Shown in pieces: positions 8,076 through 17,003 of a stretch of 64,000 nt of DNA (positions are counted from its first letter, which is position 1; each line of letters begins with the position of its first letter). This stretch comes from Panacibacter ginsenosidivorans (GTDB taxonomy: Bacteria > Bacteroidota > Bacteroidia > Chitinophagales > Chitinophagaceae): NCBI RefSeq assembly GCF_007971225.1, contig NZ_CP042435.1, positions 4,839,501 through 4,903,500 of the forward strand, given 5' to 3'. Position numbers and translations under genes: made by a program. The notes below the pieces were generated by a model. The model was not told where the DNA came from. It made no database searches and saw only the letters and a list, made by a program, of their open reading frames with translations.

Positions 8076-9644
8076 ATGGCTTTAAGCAAACAAAAGCTGG
8101 TAAAAACCGGAATATGGCAGGTGCTAAACACTGTTGTTGTTTTGGTGTCTCAGATAGGCGCAAACGCAATAATGGCACGCTATGTAACCGATGTGGAATT
8201 TGGTCTTATGGCCATTACCAATGCGTTTGTAAATTTTGCCTGTTTTTTTTCAGAGGCAGGAATGGGAGATGCACTATTGCAAAGAAAAGTTGTAGAGCCA
8301 CAGCATAAAAATGCGGCATTATATTTTAGTGTGCTAGTATCGGTTGTACTATATGTGATATTTTATTTTTGTGCACCACTTATTGCTGACTTCTATGGTA
8401 AACCTGAACTGATAAATATTTTACGCGTACTTGGCTTTAGTTTTATATTACTTTCTATCGGCTCTTCTTCCCTAAACCTGATGCAGAAGAACTTCAACTT
8501 TAAACAGGTTTTCTTTAGTGATAGTCTAAGTCTGTTTGCTTCAAATATATTAGGGGTTGTTTTGGCCATGAAAGGTTATGGCGCATGGTCTGTTGTATGG
8601 TCTATTCTGTTTTATAATGCAGCACGCATGGTGATGGTGTGGATCATTGAACCTATTCCTTTAAAACTTGGTGCAACATTAAAACACTGGAAAGATCTTG
8701 CTGGTTATGGTGCAGGCTTAACCCTGATAAGAATAAATAATTATGTTAGCGGCTTTGGAATAATGCTTGAGATTGGTAAGCTTGTTAGCATCGCATTACT
8801 CGGTGCTTTTGAGCGTTCGTATCGTTACACTAATTTGCCGGTTAGATACATTGGAGATATGCTGCAGAAGATCATGATGCCTTTCATGTCTAAAATGCAG
8901 GATGAAGATGAAAAGTTGTATGTTTTCTTTTATCGTGCACAGTCTTTCTCTAATTCATTGTTAGTACCAATAAGTCTTTTTGGTTTGGTATTCTGCAAAC
9001 CCATAGTATTTATACTGCTGGGTCATAAATGGGAGAATGCTATTATACCCATGCAGATACTTTTTCTTTCGCTTCCATTCCGTATTACAACAAAAGTGGC
9101 CGATGCATTAATGCGTTCCAAACAATTGGTATACCGAAATGCAGGAAGAAAATTTCAGTATGTAGTTATATTATGTGTAGGCATCTATGTAGGATGGCTT
9201 TTTGATAAAAATAGTCTTGTCGGTATTTCCACTGCTGTAACGTTGGCATCTGTATTCAACTATGTCGCCATGCTGCTTACTATAAGAAGAAGAGTTTTTA
9301 CGCAGGGCTGGCAGAAACTTATTATCAGTCCCTTTAAAAATGGACTATTGCTCTCTGTATGTATCATCGCACCTGCATATGGGTTATATTTCCTGCTGAA
9401 TATGTTTGTGCAGGAACAAGTGGTCTCATTCATTATAGTCACCAGTATCGTAGGTGTTATCCTTTTATTTCTTTTCCTAAAAAGACCAAAATGGCTGGGA
9501 GAAGATTTTGCAGATATGCAGAAAGAGATCCTTAAAATGACAAAAGGAAAAGGTGGTGGCAAGAAAAGAAAAATGATGGAAGAAGAATTAAAGATGCAAC
9601 ACGATAACGATATTCCAACAGTAACTGAACCAATAAACGAATAA
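8076..9644 (+). CDS. Polysaccharide flippase (Wzx-like, MOP superfamily)
   Basis: This 522-residue polytopic membrane protein has about 12-14 hydrophobic segments and is predicted to flip lipid-linked repeat units across the inner membrane. The N-terminal amphipathic start VKTGIWQVLNTVVVLVSQIG and the early motif ARYVTDVEFGLMAI are typical of oligosaccharide flippases. The C-terminus is an unusual basic tail rich in Lys, Gly and Met (residues 485-505) that must be cytosolic. The next gene starts 8 bases after the stop, so it is cotranscribed with the two Stf0-like sulfotransferases. Confidence 0.88.
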   Translation: MALSKQKLVKTGIWQVLNTVVVLVSQIGANAIMARYVTDVEFGLMAITNAFVNFACFFSEAGMGDALLQRKVVEPQHKNAALYFSVLVSVVLYVIFYFCAPLIADFYGKPELINILRVLGFSFILLSIGSSSLNLMQKNFNFKQVFFSDSLSLFASNILGVVLAMKGYGAWSVVWSILFYNAARMVMVWIIEPIPLKLGATLKHWKDLAGYGAGLTLIRINNYVSGFGIMLEIGKLVSIALLGAFERSYRYTNLPVRYIGDMLQKIMMPFMSKMQDEDEKLYVFFYRAQSFSNSLLVPISLFGLVFCKPIVFILLGHKWENAIIPMQILFLSLPFRITTKVADALMRSKQLVYRNAGRKFQYVVILCVGIYVGWLFDKNSLVGISTAVTLASVFNYVAMLLTIRRRVFTQGWQKLIISPFKNGLLLSVCIIAPAYGLYFLLNMFVQEQVVSFIIVTSIVGVILLFLFLKRPKWLGEDFADMQKEILKMTKGKGGGKKRKMMEEELKMQHDNDIPTVTEPINE

Positions 9645-9652
9645 ATACCTGT

Positions 9653-10393
9653 ATGACGAAGTTTATTGTTTTTACTACACCAAGAACCGGATCAACTTTA
9701 CTGGTAAAATCTTTAGACAGGCATCCTGAAATCTTTTGTGCAGGGGAAATATTTTTATTGAACGGCACACAGTTTCATGGTGAATGCAGTTTCCCTTTCT
9801 GGAAATTACCCTTGCCCAAAAAAGCCATCTACATCATGAACTTTCCAAATATGTGGATGAATCTTTCGTCATTCCTCAAAAATTTTTTTACACCTGCCAA
9901 TGGAGAGAAAGCAAAAGGTTTTAAGATGATGCATTTTCAAACATTCTATGTTCCCGGAATGATTGAATACATAAAAAAGAACGACATAAAAGTAATACTC
10001 CTGCTACGTGAAAATCTTTTGAAGAACACCTTGTCAGATCTTCGTGCAAGAGATACAGGTGTTTATCATAACAGTGGCAATGTTGCCGAAAAATTACCGA
10101 AGTTCAATGTTGATATCCCTCAGCTCGAAAAAAAGATGGAGGAGATTGCAGGTATTCAGAAAGAGCTTGAGAATGTTACATCATCAATGAATACACTAAA
10201 GATCACTTATGAAGATTTTGAGAACTGGGATGCAACAATAAGCAAGGTGCTTAACTTCATTAATGTTGAGAATATTCAGTTACCACCGGTATCAAAAAAA
10301 TTAAATCCTGATAAGCTGGAAGATATGATCGAGAATTACGATGAAATGGCAGCATGGCTTAAACAAAAAAATTATGCGCATTTCCTGGATTGA
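9653..10393 (+). CDS. Stf0-like sulfotransferase (family B, first copy)
   Basis: This 246-residue predicted PAPS-dependent sulfotransferase differs in type from the genes at 6906, 12769 and 13989. The N-terminal FTTPRTGST (7-15) is the 5'-phosphosulfate loop in the form seen in Stf0-type enzymes, followed by LDRHPEIFCAGEIF. VILLLREN near 117 is the 3'-phosphate strand with its Arg. ITYEDF near 184 is a late conserved block. It lies 8 bases after the flippase gene and 17 bases before a paralogue of near-equal length. Confidence 0.78.
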   Translation: MTKFIVFTTPRTGSTLLVKSLDRHPEIFCAGEIFLLNGTQFHGECSFPFWKLPLPKKAIYIMNFPNMWMNLSSFLKNFFTPANGEKAKGFKMMHFQTFYVPGMIEYIKKNDIKVILLLRENLLKNTLSDLRARDTGVYHNSGNVAEKLPKFNVDIPQLEKKMEEIAGIQKELENVTSSMNTLKITYEDFENWDATISKVLNFINVENIQLPPVSKKLNPDKLEDMIENYDEMAAWLKQKNYAHFLD

Positions 10394-10410
10394 TAATGTG
10401 ATTTAAAACG

Positions 10411-11169
10411 ATGACAAAATTTATCATTTTTACCACACAACGCAGCGGCTCAACTGTTTTAACAAAAACACTTGATGAACACCCACAGGTATTTGCGGCA
10501 GGTGAACTGTTTCATACAAATGAAAAGATACATCATCCCGAATGGCATTTCACGTTCATTAATTATCTTGGTAAGGGTAAAGCCCGTGGTGTGCTAATGA
10601 AAATGAATAAAGCGCTAAATAAACTTAGCATCAAAAAAAGGATCACAAAACATCTCAATGCTTTTTTTAACGCAAAAGACAAAAATGAAAAAGCCCGGGG
10701 ATTTAAGTTAATGCTTTCGCAGGTTAAGACAACACCTTATATATGGGAGCAGGTAAAAAAACAAGATGCAAAAATTATCGTGCTCCTGCGAAAGAATATT
10801 CTTGAAACAGCGTTATCAAAATATCGTGGCAGAACAACGAAGCTTTACCATTCAGATGATAATGTTGGGAAACAAAAGATAAAGATTCCAATAGCGGAAT
10901 TTACTTCATGGCTCGCTATGCTGGATGGGTTTAATAAACGGTTATTGGAATTGACAGAAGGTCTTGACAGGATAGTTATTTATTACGAAGATTTTGGCAA
11001 CTGGCAACAAATACTCGATCAGACTTTTACTTTTCTAGAAGTTGATAAAATACAACTTGCGCCGGTTTTGCAGAAAGTTGGAGCAAATGATTGGCGTGAA
11101 GATGTAGAGAATTATAAAGAAGTGGAACAGGCGGTACAGCAAACAAATTATGCGGCTTGGTTGAATTAG
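10411..11169 (+). CDS. Stf0-like sulfotransferase (family B, second copy)
   Basis: This 252-residue protein is a paralogue of the preceding gene. It shares the start MTKFI(I/V)FTT, the loop FTTQRSGST (7-15), the LDEHPQVFAAGELF block, the IIVLLRKN 3'-phosphate strand and IYYEDFGNW. The two genes lie in tandem, which suggests a local duplication. The middle third has diverged and gained a basic segment (about 50-95), which may reflect a different sulfation position. Confidence 0.78.
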   Translation: MTKFIIFTTQRSGSTVLTKTLDEHPQVFAAGELFHTNEKIHHPEWHFTFINYLGKGKARGVLMKMNKALNKLSIKKRITKHLNAFFNAKDKNEKARGFKLMLSQVKTTPYIWEQVKKQDAKIIVLLRKNILETALSKYRGRTTKLYHSDDNVGKQKIKIPIAEFTSWLAMLDGFNKRLLELTEGLDRIVIYYEDFGNWQQILDQTFTFLEVDKIQLAPVLQKVGANDWREDVENYKEVEQAVQQTNYAAWLN

Positions 11170-11218
11170 GTAATGTTTATTTTTGTGTGCCGGTCAGAAG
11201 TAAAAATATTTGACTTTC

Positions 11219-11238
11219 GTTGCGTCGCACACTTGTAC
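11219..11238 (-). repeat. Dispersed dyad repeat copy 6 (GCGACGC type)
   Basis: GTTGCGTCGCACACTTGTAC lies between the second Stf0-like gene and the polymerase gene, within a run of co-directional genes. Confidence 0.85.
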
Positions 11239-11295
11239 TGAATAATATTTTTCAGCAAATAGTATGGCTGAAATAAATATGGTAAAATTTTTATT

Positions 11296-12753
11296 ATGGC
11301 AATGAATTTAAAGTTAAAAGATGCGTGGTATTGGATTGCCAATTTTGCGATCCTTGGTACATGTTCCTTGTCTATGTACCTGGATGATCCATTGCCTTTA
11401 TTGGCTGTCGCAGTCCCTTTGATTATGTTGGACCGCGCCTATGTAGTACCGGTATTGCTTTTTATCGCCTGTATAGAAGGCTCTTTTGCTTCTGAAGATT
11501 CCTCATCAAAAGCAGAGACTTACGCCATTGCGTTTATCATGCCATTCTTTCTATATGATTATATCAAACATAATAAAACAAAAATACCTTACGCACTTTC
11601 GTTGTTATATATAGTATTTGGTTTTTTCATCATCTGGGGTATGATCATCTGGTCAACACATCCTGAAATAAAGAAATATATTACATCACTATTGTTTACC
11701 AGAGTGGGCGTTTTCATTTACATTAAAATGTTTATGAAGGTGGTCAAGCTGGTCTTCTTCTTTTTATATCTTAAGGTGCTTATTAATAATGATAAAGATC
11801 TTCTTTACCGCGCCTTAAACCTTATGAAAGATATGGCGCCCTATCTTATAGGATGTGTGCTTTTAGATATGCTGCTGTTTGGCGTTGAAACGGAGAAGTT
11901 TGATACACTGCATTTCGGAGAAGCACACCATGGTGATTTTTCTGCAAATATGAATGCGCTCGGTGCGTTCCTTTATATCGGTATATTCGAATCCAAAACA
12001 AGTATGTTCAAGCGGTTTGTGCATGTATGTGGTTTGGGGATGTTGCTATTTGTGATCATGAATCTTGCCTCCCGTAATGGGTTGCTAAGCTTCATTATAC
12101 TTGGTGGGCTTGGTGGCATGCTTGCCTTATGGAATATGCGATGGGGGGCAAAAGTTATTATAGTAACAATAACCATTGCTTTAGCAGGAATTTGTGCCTA
12201 CTTGTTTAAAGATTCTCCAACAGTTGAGCGGTTTATTTACCAGACGGAAGAAGAGGACGGTGGAGACCGTTGGCTATATTGGAGAGGTGGTCTTATGGCC
12301 CTACAAAAAGATCCGGTGTTTGGGTTAGGTGGAGATGAAACTTCTGCGTTATTTGCTGTTGGTACTTATTCTCCGGAGGTAGAAGACCATGTAATGCATA
12401 ATACGTTTCTTGAGTTTGCAGTAGAATATGGCATAGTTGGTGAAATTTTCTTCCTCATTTTTGTGGGCACTATTTTATACCATTCTTACAAGAACTATAT
12501 GTTTGCAGCCAAATACAATGAGATCATTCTTGGTGTTCCGAGTATATCTTACTTCATATCAATTTTTGCAGGTTTATTTGTAAGCCGGGTCTGGGAGTCA
12601 ACCCTCTGGTATAACATGACCATCGTTTTTGCTATCTATATCATTTTCCGAAAACCAGTTGAAGACGCATTGAAAAAAAGAAGGAGATATATATTGCATG
12701 GGCTTGGGGATCCTATGCTTGATCCTTCACTGGCACTGCATCCCGCTAAATAA
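11296..12753 (+). CDS. O-antigen polymerase/ligase-like membrane protein (Wzy candidate)
   Basis: This 485-residue protein with about 10-12 membrane helices is predicted to polymerise repeat units on the periplasmic side. The long loop before the last helices carries FGLGGDETSALF and then HNTFLEFAVEYGIVGEIFF (near residues 374-392), which matches the Wzy_C pattern of a glycine-rich turn, an HN pair and ExGxxG. A Wzx candidate and Wza/Wzc genes nearby make a polymerase more likely than a ligase. The C-terminus is a short cytosolic basic tail. The next sulfotransferase gene starts 15 bases downstream. Confidence 0.82.
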   Translation: MAMNLKLKDAWYWIANFAILGTCSLSMYLDDPLPLLAVAVPLIMLDRAYVVPVLLFIACIEGSFASEDSSSKAETYAIAFIMPFFLYDYIKHNKTKIPYALSLLYIVFGFFIIWGMIIWSTHPEIKKYITSLLFTRVGVFIYIKMFMKVVKLVFFFLYLKVLINNDKDLLYRALNLMKDMAPYLIGCVLLDMLLFGVETEKFDTLHFGEAHHGDFSANMNALGAFLYIGIFESKTSMFKRFVHVCGLGMLLFVIMNLASRNGLLSFIILGGLGGMLALWNMRWGAKVIIVTITIALAGICAYLFKDSPTVERFIYQTEEEDGGDRWLYWRGGLMALQKDPVFGLGGDETSALFAVGTYSPEVEDHVMHNTFLEFAVEYGIVGEIFFLIFVGTILYHSYKNYMFAAKYNEIILGVPSISYFISIFAGLFVSRVWESTLWYNMTIVFAIYIIFRKPVEDALKKRRRYILHGLGDPMLDPSLALHPAK

Positions 12754-12768
12754 AACACAACCCTGCTT

Positions 12769-13686
12769 ATGAGTAATTTCCTATCGAAAAACGAATATTT
12801 ACTTCAAAAACCAATTATAATCTTTGGTACCGGCCGTTCCGGTACCACTGTTATTTCTGATATTATTCTTCATCATGAAGAACTTGCCTGGCATAATAAC
12901 TGGCAGGAGCTTCTTCCAAAATCAGCAACCATAAATTATTTGCGTCGTTTATTTGATAATGGCTTATGGCATATAACAGGCATGAACACACAGAACAATA
13001 AATCATTGATCAACCAGGTTTTATTCAGACCAATTGAACGTTATGATTTTTGGGAAGTTGTTACCGGACCACGTATAGATTTTTCAAGAGGTTTTTTGCT
13101 GAATGAAAGAGCTACTGACGAAGAGAAACAACAAATGCGCTTGCACTTTGCTAAAATGGTAAAGTATCAAAACCGAAAAAGACTTGCATTTAAACTTACC
13201 GGTCCTGCACGCATGGAATATTTGCTCAGCGTTTTTCCCGATGCACAGTTTGTACAAATAACAAGAGAGCCTGTTGCTACGATCCGTTCCTGGCTTGAGA
13301 TTCACTGGAGCAGTCAGATGACAGAGCAATTGTGGTGGAATGGAGCTTATACGGAAGAAGAAAAAGAAAAATCAAAAGAATACGCAAAAGATCCCGCATT
13401 GTTTGTCGCGTTTCAGTATAAAAAATTGATGGAAACGACAGCTTACGAGATCAATAAACTGAAGCCAGATGTTTATACAACGCGTTATGAAGATTTTGTA
13501 AAAGATGCAAAAGGATTTATTGCAAACATGATGCATCATCTGGGATTGCCTCATTCAAAACAGGTTGATAAATTCATGGAAAAAATTTCTGTACAGAACA
13601 GGAATAATCGTGCGGCAAAATCTGCAAAGACCGAAATAAGTGAAGAAACAAAAAAGAAGATTCTTGAAATAGTAGGAAATATATAA
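12769..13686 (+). CDS. Sulfotransferase, family A (second paralogue)
   Basis: This 305-residue enzyme is a paralogue of the genes at 6906 and 13989. The 5'-phosphosulfate loop is GTGRSGTT (20-27) and the 3'-phosphate segment is QITREPVATIRSWL near 163. The shared blocks RIDFSRGFLLNE, FKLTGPAR and TRYEDFVKDAKGF are all present. The gene is probably cotranscribed with the polymerase upstream and the small membrane protein 3 bases downstream. Confidence 0.85.
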   Translation: MSNFLSKNEYLLQKPIIIFGTGRSGTTVISDIILHHEELAWHNNWQELLPKSATINYLRRLFDNGLWHITGMNTQNNKSLINQVLFRPIERYDFWEVVTGPRIDFSRGFLLNERATDEEKQQMRLHFAKMVKYQNRKRLAFKLTGPARMEYLLSVFPDAQFVQITREPVATIRSWLEIHWSSQMTEQLWWNGAYTEEEKEKSKEYAKDPALFVAFQYKKLMETTAYEINKLKPDVYTTRYEDFVKDAKGFIANMMHHLGLPHSKQVDKFMEKISVQNRNNRAAKSAKTEISEETKKKILEIVGNI

Positions 13687-13689
13687 GCA

Positions 13690-13890
13690 ATGAATTGGCG
13701 CACTGTTGTTGGTATTATTCTGATTCTTTCTTCAATAGAAGAAATGTTGAGAGTATTTTTTGATTACCGAGCAGGTAAGTCAGAAGCTAGTCCATATGAT
13801 GTTATGCTTGGATTTATTATTGTTGCATTTATTGGTTTTCTATTAATGCGAAAGGGAATGCAGAAAAGTGTAAATAAACTAAAAAAATAA
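13690..13890 (+). CDS. Small two-helix membrane protein of unknown function
   Basis: This 66-residue protein has two predicted membrane segments (about 5-25 and 38-55) joined by an acidic-basic loop with RAGKSEASPYD, and a basic C-terminus. It begins 3 bases after the sulfotransferase stop, which implies translational coupling. No family is recognised; it may be an accessory membrane protein of the polysaccharide machinery. Confidence 0.6.
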   Translation: MNWRTVVGIILILSSIEEMLRVFFDYRAGKSEASPYDVMLGFIIVAFIGFLLMRKGMQKSVNKLKK

Positions 13891-13917
13891 AAGTAAGTGT
13901 TGCCATAGAACAGAACG

Positions 13918-13936
13918 CACAAGAGTGCGACGCAAC
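13918..13936 (+). repeat. Dispersed dyad repeat copy 7 (GCGACGC type)
   Basis: CACAAGAGTGCGACGCAAC carries the extended 5' flank ATAGAACAGAACG seen in several copies. With copy 8 it brackets one sulfotransferase gene in inverted orientation. Confidence 0.85.
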
Positions 13937-13988
13937 GAAAGGTTAATTAATAAATAAAAGTCCGGTAAATAAAAAATTTTCACTGCTT

Positions 13989-14933
13989 ATGAATGATAAG
14001 CCAATAAAATATGAAGAGCTGTTAGAAAAACCGATACTGATTTTTGGTAGCGGGCGTAGCGGCACAACTATTTTATCTGAGATCATTTTTCAGCACGAAG
14101 ACCTCGCATGGCACAGTAATTACCAGGAAATTTTAACGAAGTCAACATGGATAAATTATTTCAGAAGATTCTGGAGTAATAATATGTACAGTCTTGTGAA
14201 GTATTGGAAATTTGTTGGTGTTAGCAAAAATACAAGACAAAAATTTGGATCATTTTTAAAGCTTGCTATATTTAATCCCATCGAGCGATACGCTTTCTGG
14301 GAAAGCATTACAGGGCATCGCATAGATTTTTCAAGAGGATTTTTATTGAATGAAAAAGCAACACCGGAAGAGATTCATCACATACGTTCTTTTCTTGCAA
14401 AGCAGGTAAAATACCAGGGCAAAAAAAGATTGATCATGAAGTTTACTGGTCCTGCACGTTTGGAATATCTTACCAGTATTTTCCCTGATCTGATTGTGGT
14501 GAGTATTGCACGCGAACCAATCGCCACGGTGCGTTCATGGCTTGAAGTTGGTTTCTGGCAACGCATGGGTATTGATAAACTTTGGTGGATCGGTGCATAC
14601 TCAAAGGAAGAAGAAGCAGAAGCTGAAAAACTAAAAGGTAATGCGCCGCTGATCACAGCGTTTCAATATCGCAAACTGATGGAGACAACACAATACGAAA
14701 TTGAAAAGCTTGGATTGAATGTGTTGCAAACACGCTATGAAGATTTTGTAAAAGATCCGAAAGCGTTTATCAAAAACGTGATGGACTTTATGCAACTGAC
14801 GCAATCAAAACATGTAGATAATTACATGAATGAAATGGTCGTAAGTAATCGCAATGCAAGAACATCAAATAAAACAACATTCAGCGATGAAACGAAGCAA
14901 CGCATTATGGAGATCGTTGGCGAGTATGCGTAG
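13989..14933 (+). CDS. Sulfotransferase, family A (third paralogue)
   Basis: This 314-residue enzyme has the phosphosulfate loop GSGRSGTT (20-27) and the 3'-phosphate segment SIAREPIATVRSWL near 171. It is closest in layout to the gene at 12769, with the same N-terminal pre-sequence ending in KPI(L/I)IFG and the same C-terminal ending KQRIMEIVGEY. The gene stands alone between two inverted dispersed repeats, so it may have its own promoter. Confidence 0.85.
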   Translation: MNDKPIKYEELLEKPILIFGSGRSGTTILSEIIFQHEDLAWHSNYQEILTKSTWINYFRRFWSNNMYSLVKYWKFVGVSKNTRQKFGSFLKLAIFNPIERYAFWESITGHRIDFSRGFLLNEKATPEEIHHIRSFLAKQVKYQGKKRLIMKFTGPARLEYLTSIFPDLIVVSIAREPIATVRSWLEVGFWQRMGIDKLWWIGAYSKEEEAEAEKLKGNAPLITAFQYRKLMETTQYEIEKLGLNVLQTRYEDFVKDPKAFIKNVMDFMQLTQSKHVDNYMNEMVVSNRNARTSNKTTFSDETKQRIMEIVGEYA

Positions 14934-14974
14934 AAGAAATTATGAACCAAACTGATTGCTGCTATTGTGCTTCC

Positions 14975-14994
14975 GTTGCGTCGCACTCTTGTAC
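14975..14994 (-). repeat. Dispersed dyad repeat copy 8 (GCGACGC type)
   Basis: GTTGCGTCGCACTCTTGTAC is a perfect inverted consensus copy, preceded by the family's flank GCTGCTATTGTGCTTCC. Confidence 0.85.
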
Positions 14995-15041
14995 TGCAAC
15001 AAATAATTCAACAATAAAAATCACACATCAGACATTCATCT

Positions 15042-16151
15042 ATGGCAGATAAAATAAAAGTAGCTCATGTAATTCGTGTGTTTAGTTATGGAGGCGCTGA
15101 AGTTTTACTGCGTGAGTTTTTTGCGCAACCTGAATTTAAAGAACAGGTTCACTCTGATCTATTTGTGTTGGATCATAAAAAACTTGGATTGAAAGATGAT
15201 GTTACACCCAACATCAATAAATTCTATTTCTATAAAATAACCACCTGGAAATTTTTAGTTGAATATATCAGATTCCTTCAAGATATAAAAAAAGGCAATT
15301 ATGATATAGTGCACATGCATCTTCCTGTTGCAGGCTGGATGGGCGTTGTAGCCAAAATTTTTACCGGAAAAAAAACAAAATACATTTACAGCGAACATAA
15401 TCTTGTAAACTTCTATAGCAAATACAATTACTATTTAAGTGGGTGGACGTATGGCTTTTTTGATAGTGTTATTTATGTATCGCATGAAGTAGGAGAGGTG
15501 ATACGCAAAGTACAAAAAGGTTGGTTCTTTAAAACCAATCATCCTGTTACGATATTGAATGGTATTGATACAAACAAATTTCATTGCACACACAGACATG
15601 AACTAAAGCCTGCAGAAACATTGACGATTGGTTTGGTGGCAAGGTTTCGTCCGCAGAAGCGTGTTGACCGCTGGGCAGAAGTAGCAGCAGAAATCCATAA
15701 GAAGAATCCCAATATAAAATTCTTAATGGTTGGCGATGGACCGAGTGATGATTTGTTAAGACAGCGCATCAAAGAATTAAATATTGAAGGCGTTATTGAA
15801 TTGCCAGGAATGCTTACCGACACTTATGCAGCTTATAAACGTATAGATATATTTTTACTTACCAGTGATTTTGAAGGTTTACCATTGGCATTACTTGAAG
15901 CAATGAGTTGTGGTTGCGTGCCTGTTATAAGTAATGTTGGTGGTATAAAGCAATTAGACTTTGGTGGTATTGGGCATAAGTTCGATGAATTTGTTACTGC
16001 TGATATTGCTGATAAGATCGTTGCGTACACACAACAACCCGAAAAGTATTTTGATGAAAGCGATCGTTCAAGAGAGTTTGTTATAAAATATTATTCACTT
16101 ACAAAACAGGTGAATGAAATTATTGATTTGTATAGGGAGTTGATGAAATGA
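15042..16151 (+). CDS. Glycosyltransferase family 4 (GT-B fold)
   Basis: This 369-residue cytosolic retaining glycosyltransferase is the only one in the locus. The N-terminal domain starts with VIRVFSYGGAEVLLREF, the acceptor-domain pattern of GT4 enzymes. The C-terminal donor domain shows NGIDTNKF, LVARFRPQKRVD, MVGDGPSDDLL and the E-x7-E element EGLPLALLE followed by AMSCGCVPVISNVGG. It should add a sugar to the lipid-linked repeat unit; the donor cannot be deduced. A real repeat unit would need more glycosyltransferases and a priming enzyme, which must lie elsewhere. Confidence 0.88.
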   Translation: MADKIKVAHVIRVFSYGGAEVLLREFFAQPEFKEQVHSDLFVLDHKKLGLKDDVTPNINKFYFYKITTWKFLVEYIRFLQDIKKGNYDIVHMHLPVAGWMGVVAKIFTGKKTKYIYSEHNLVNFYSKYNYYLSGWTYGFFDSVIYVSHEVGEVIRKVQKGWFFKTNHPVTILNGIDTNKFHCTHRHELKPAETLTIGLVARFRPQKRVDRWAEVAAEIHKKNPNIKFLMVGDGPSDDLLRQRIKELNIEGVIELPGMLTDTYAAYKRIDIFLLTSDFEGLPLALLEAMSCGCVPVISNVGGIKQLDFGGIGHKFDEFVTADIADKIVAYTQQPEKYFDESDRSREFVIKYYSLTKQVNEIIDLYRELMK

Positions 16152-16158
16152 TAATCAT

Positions 16159-16815
16159 ATGTCAACAAAACACTTACTACTATTATTGTTTATGCCTTTT
16201 ATTTTTACTAGTTCTTTTGGACAAGAGAATTCTATTCCCAAGCAATACAGGCCTGTTAAAGAGATTTATGGTGATTTAAATAAAGATAGTGTTGATGAAA
16301 AAATTGTGGTTTATAATGTTAACGACACCGAAGATGAAGTAGAAGGCGTGGATAGGGAAATTATCATTTTCAAAAAGGAAAATAGAAATTGGGTAATATG
16401 GCATCGATCAAAAACTGCAATTGGCAATAGCAAAGATGGTGGGATGATGGGTGATCCATTTGAAGGTATAGAAATTAAAAACGGAATACTATTAGTATAT
16501 GAGTCTGGTGGAAGTAGTTGGAAATGGTCGTTTATTGATAAATACAGATTTCAAAACAATAATTTTGAATTGATAGGCTATGTTTCCAGCGCCGGTAAAG
16601 TATGTGAATACTGGCAGGATGTTGATTACAACATTTCTACAGGGGAAATTATTATAAAAAAAGAATACGAAGACTGTGATAAGGCACAAGAAATTTATAA
16701 AAGAGAGAATGAAGAGTTTGTTTATAAATTAAAAAATAAAATTACCCTTGAAAATAGAGACAAGGAAGAGATAAAAATAATTTCACCCAAATATAAACAT
16801 GAGATTTATTTGTAG
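16159..16815 (+). CDS. Exported hypothetical protein
   Basis: This 218-residue protein has a signal peptide (about 1-21, ending SSFGQ). It has an early DLNKDSVDEKIVVYN segment like the calcium-loop start of FG-GAP or repeat-type beta folds, then alternating strands with many aromatic residues (WVIWHRSK, SGGSSWKWSFIDKYRF). One cysteine pair (CEYWQD and YEDCDK) could form a disulfide. It begins 7 bases after the glycosyltransferase stop, so it is probably cotranscribed, but no function is recognised. Confidence 0.65.
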   Translation: MSTKHLLLLLFMPFIFTSSFGQENSIPKQYRPVKEIYGDLNKDSVDEKIVVYNVNDTEDEVEGVDREIIIFKKENRNWVIWHRSKTAIGNSKDGGMMGDPFEGIEIKNGILLVYESGGSSWKWSFIDKYRFQNNNFELIGYVSSAGKVCEYWQDVDYNISTGEIIIKKEYEDCDKAQEIYKRENEEFVYKLKNKITLENRDKEEIKIISPKYKHEIYL

Positions 16816-16836
16816 ATGATTATCATTCCAACCCAT

Positions 16837-16855
16837 GAAGTGATTGCGACGCAAC
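16837..16855 (+). repeat. Dispersed dyad repeat copy 9 (GCGACGC type, long spacer)
   Basis: GAAGTGATTGCGACGCAAC has two extra bases before the dyad. It is the exact inverse form of copy 10 (AAGTGATTGCGACGCAAC), and the two bracket the genes at 17004 and 18311. Confidence 0.8.
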
Positions 16856-17003
16856 AGGCGATGCTATGAAAAACTAAAGCTGGTATCCTAAAAATTATCT
16901 TTGTGCCTCCGCGTCTTTGTGTGCAACAAAACATTTTCAATTCCTTTTTGTTTTATTGTAATAATGCAATGCTTATTTCTACTAACTTGGTAAAAATTTT
17001 TGT

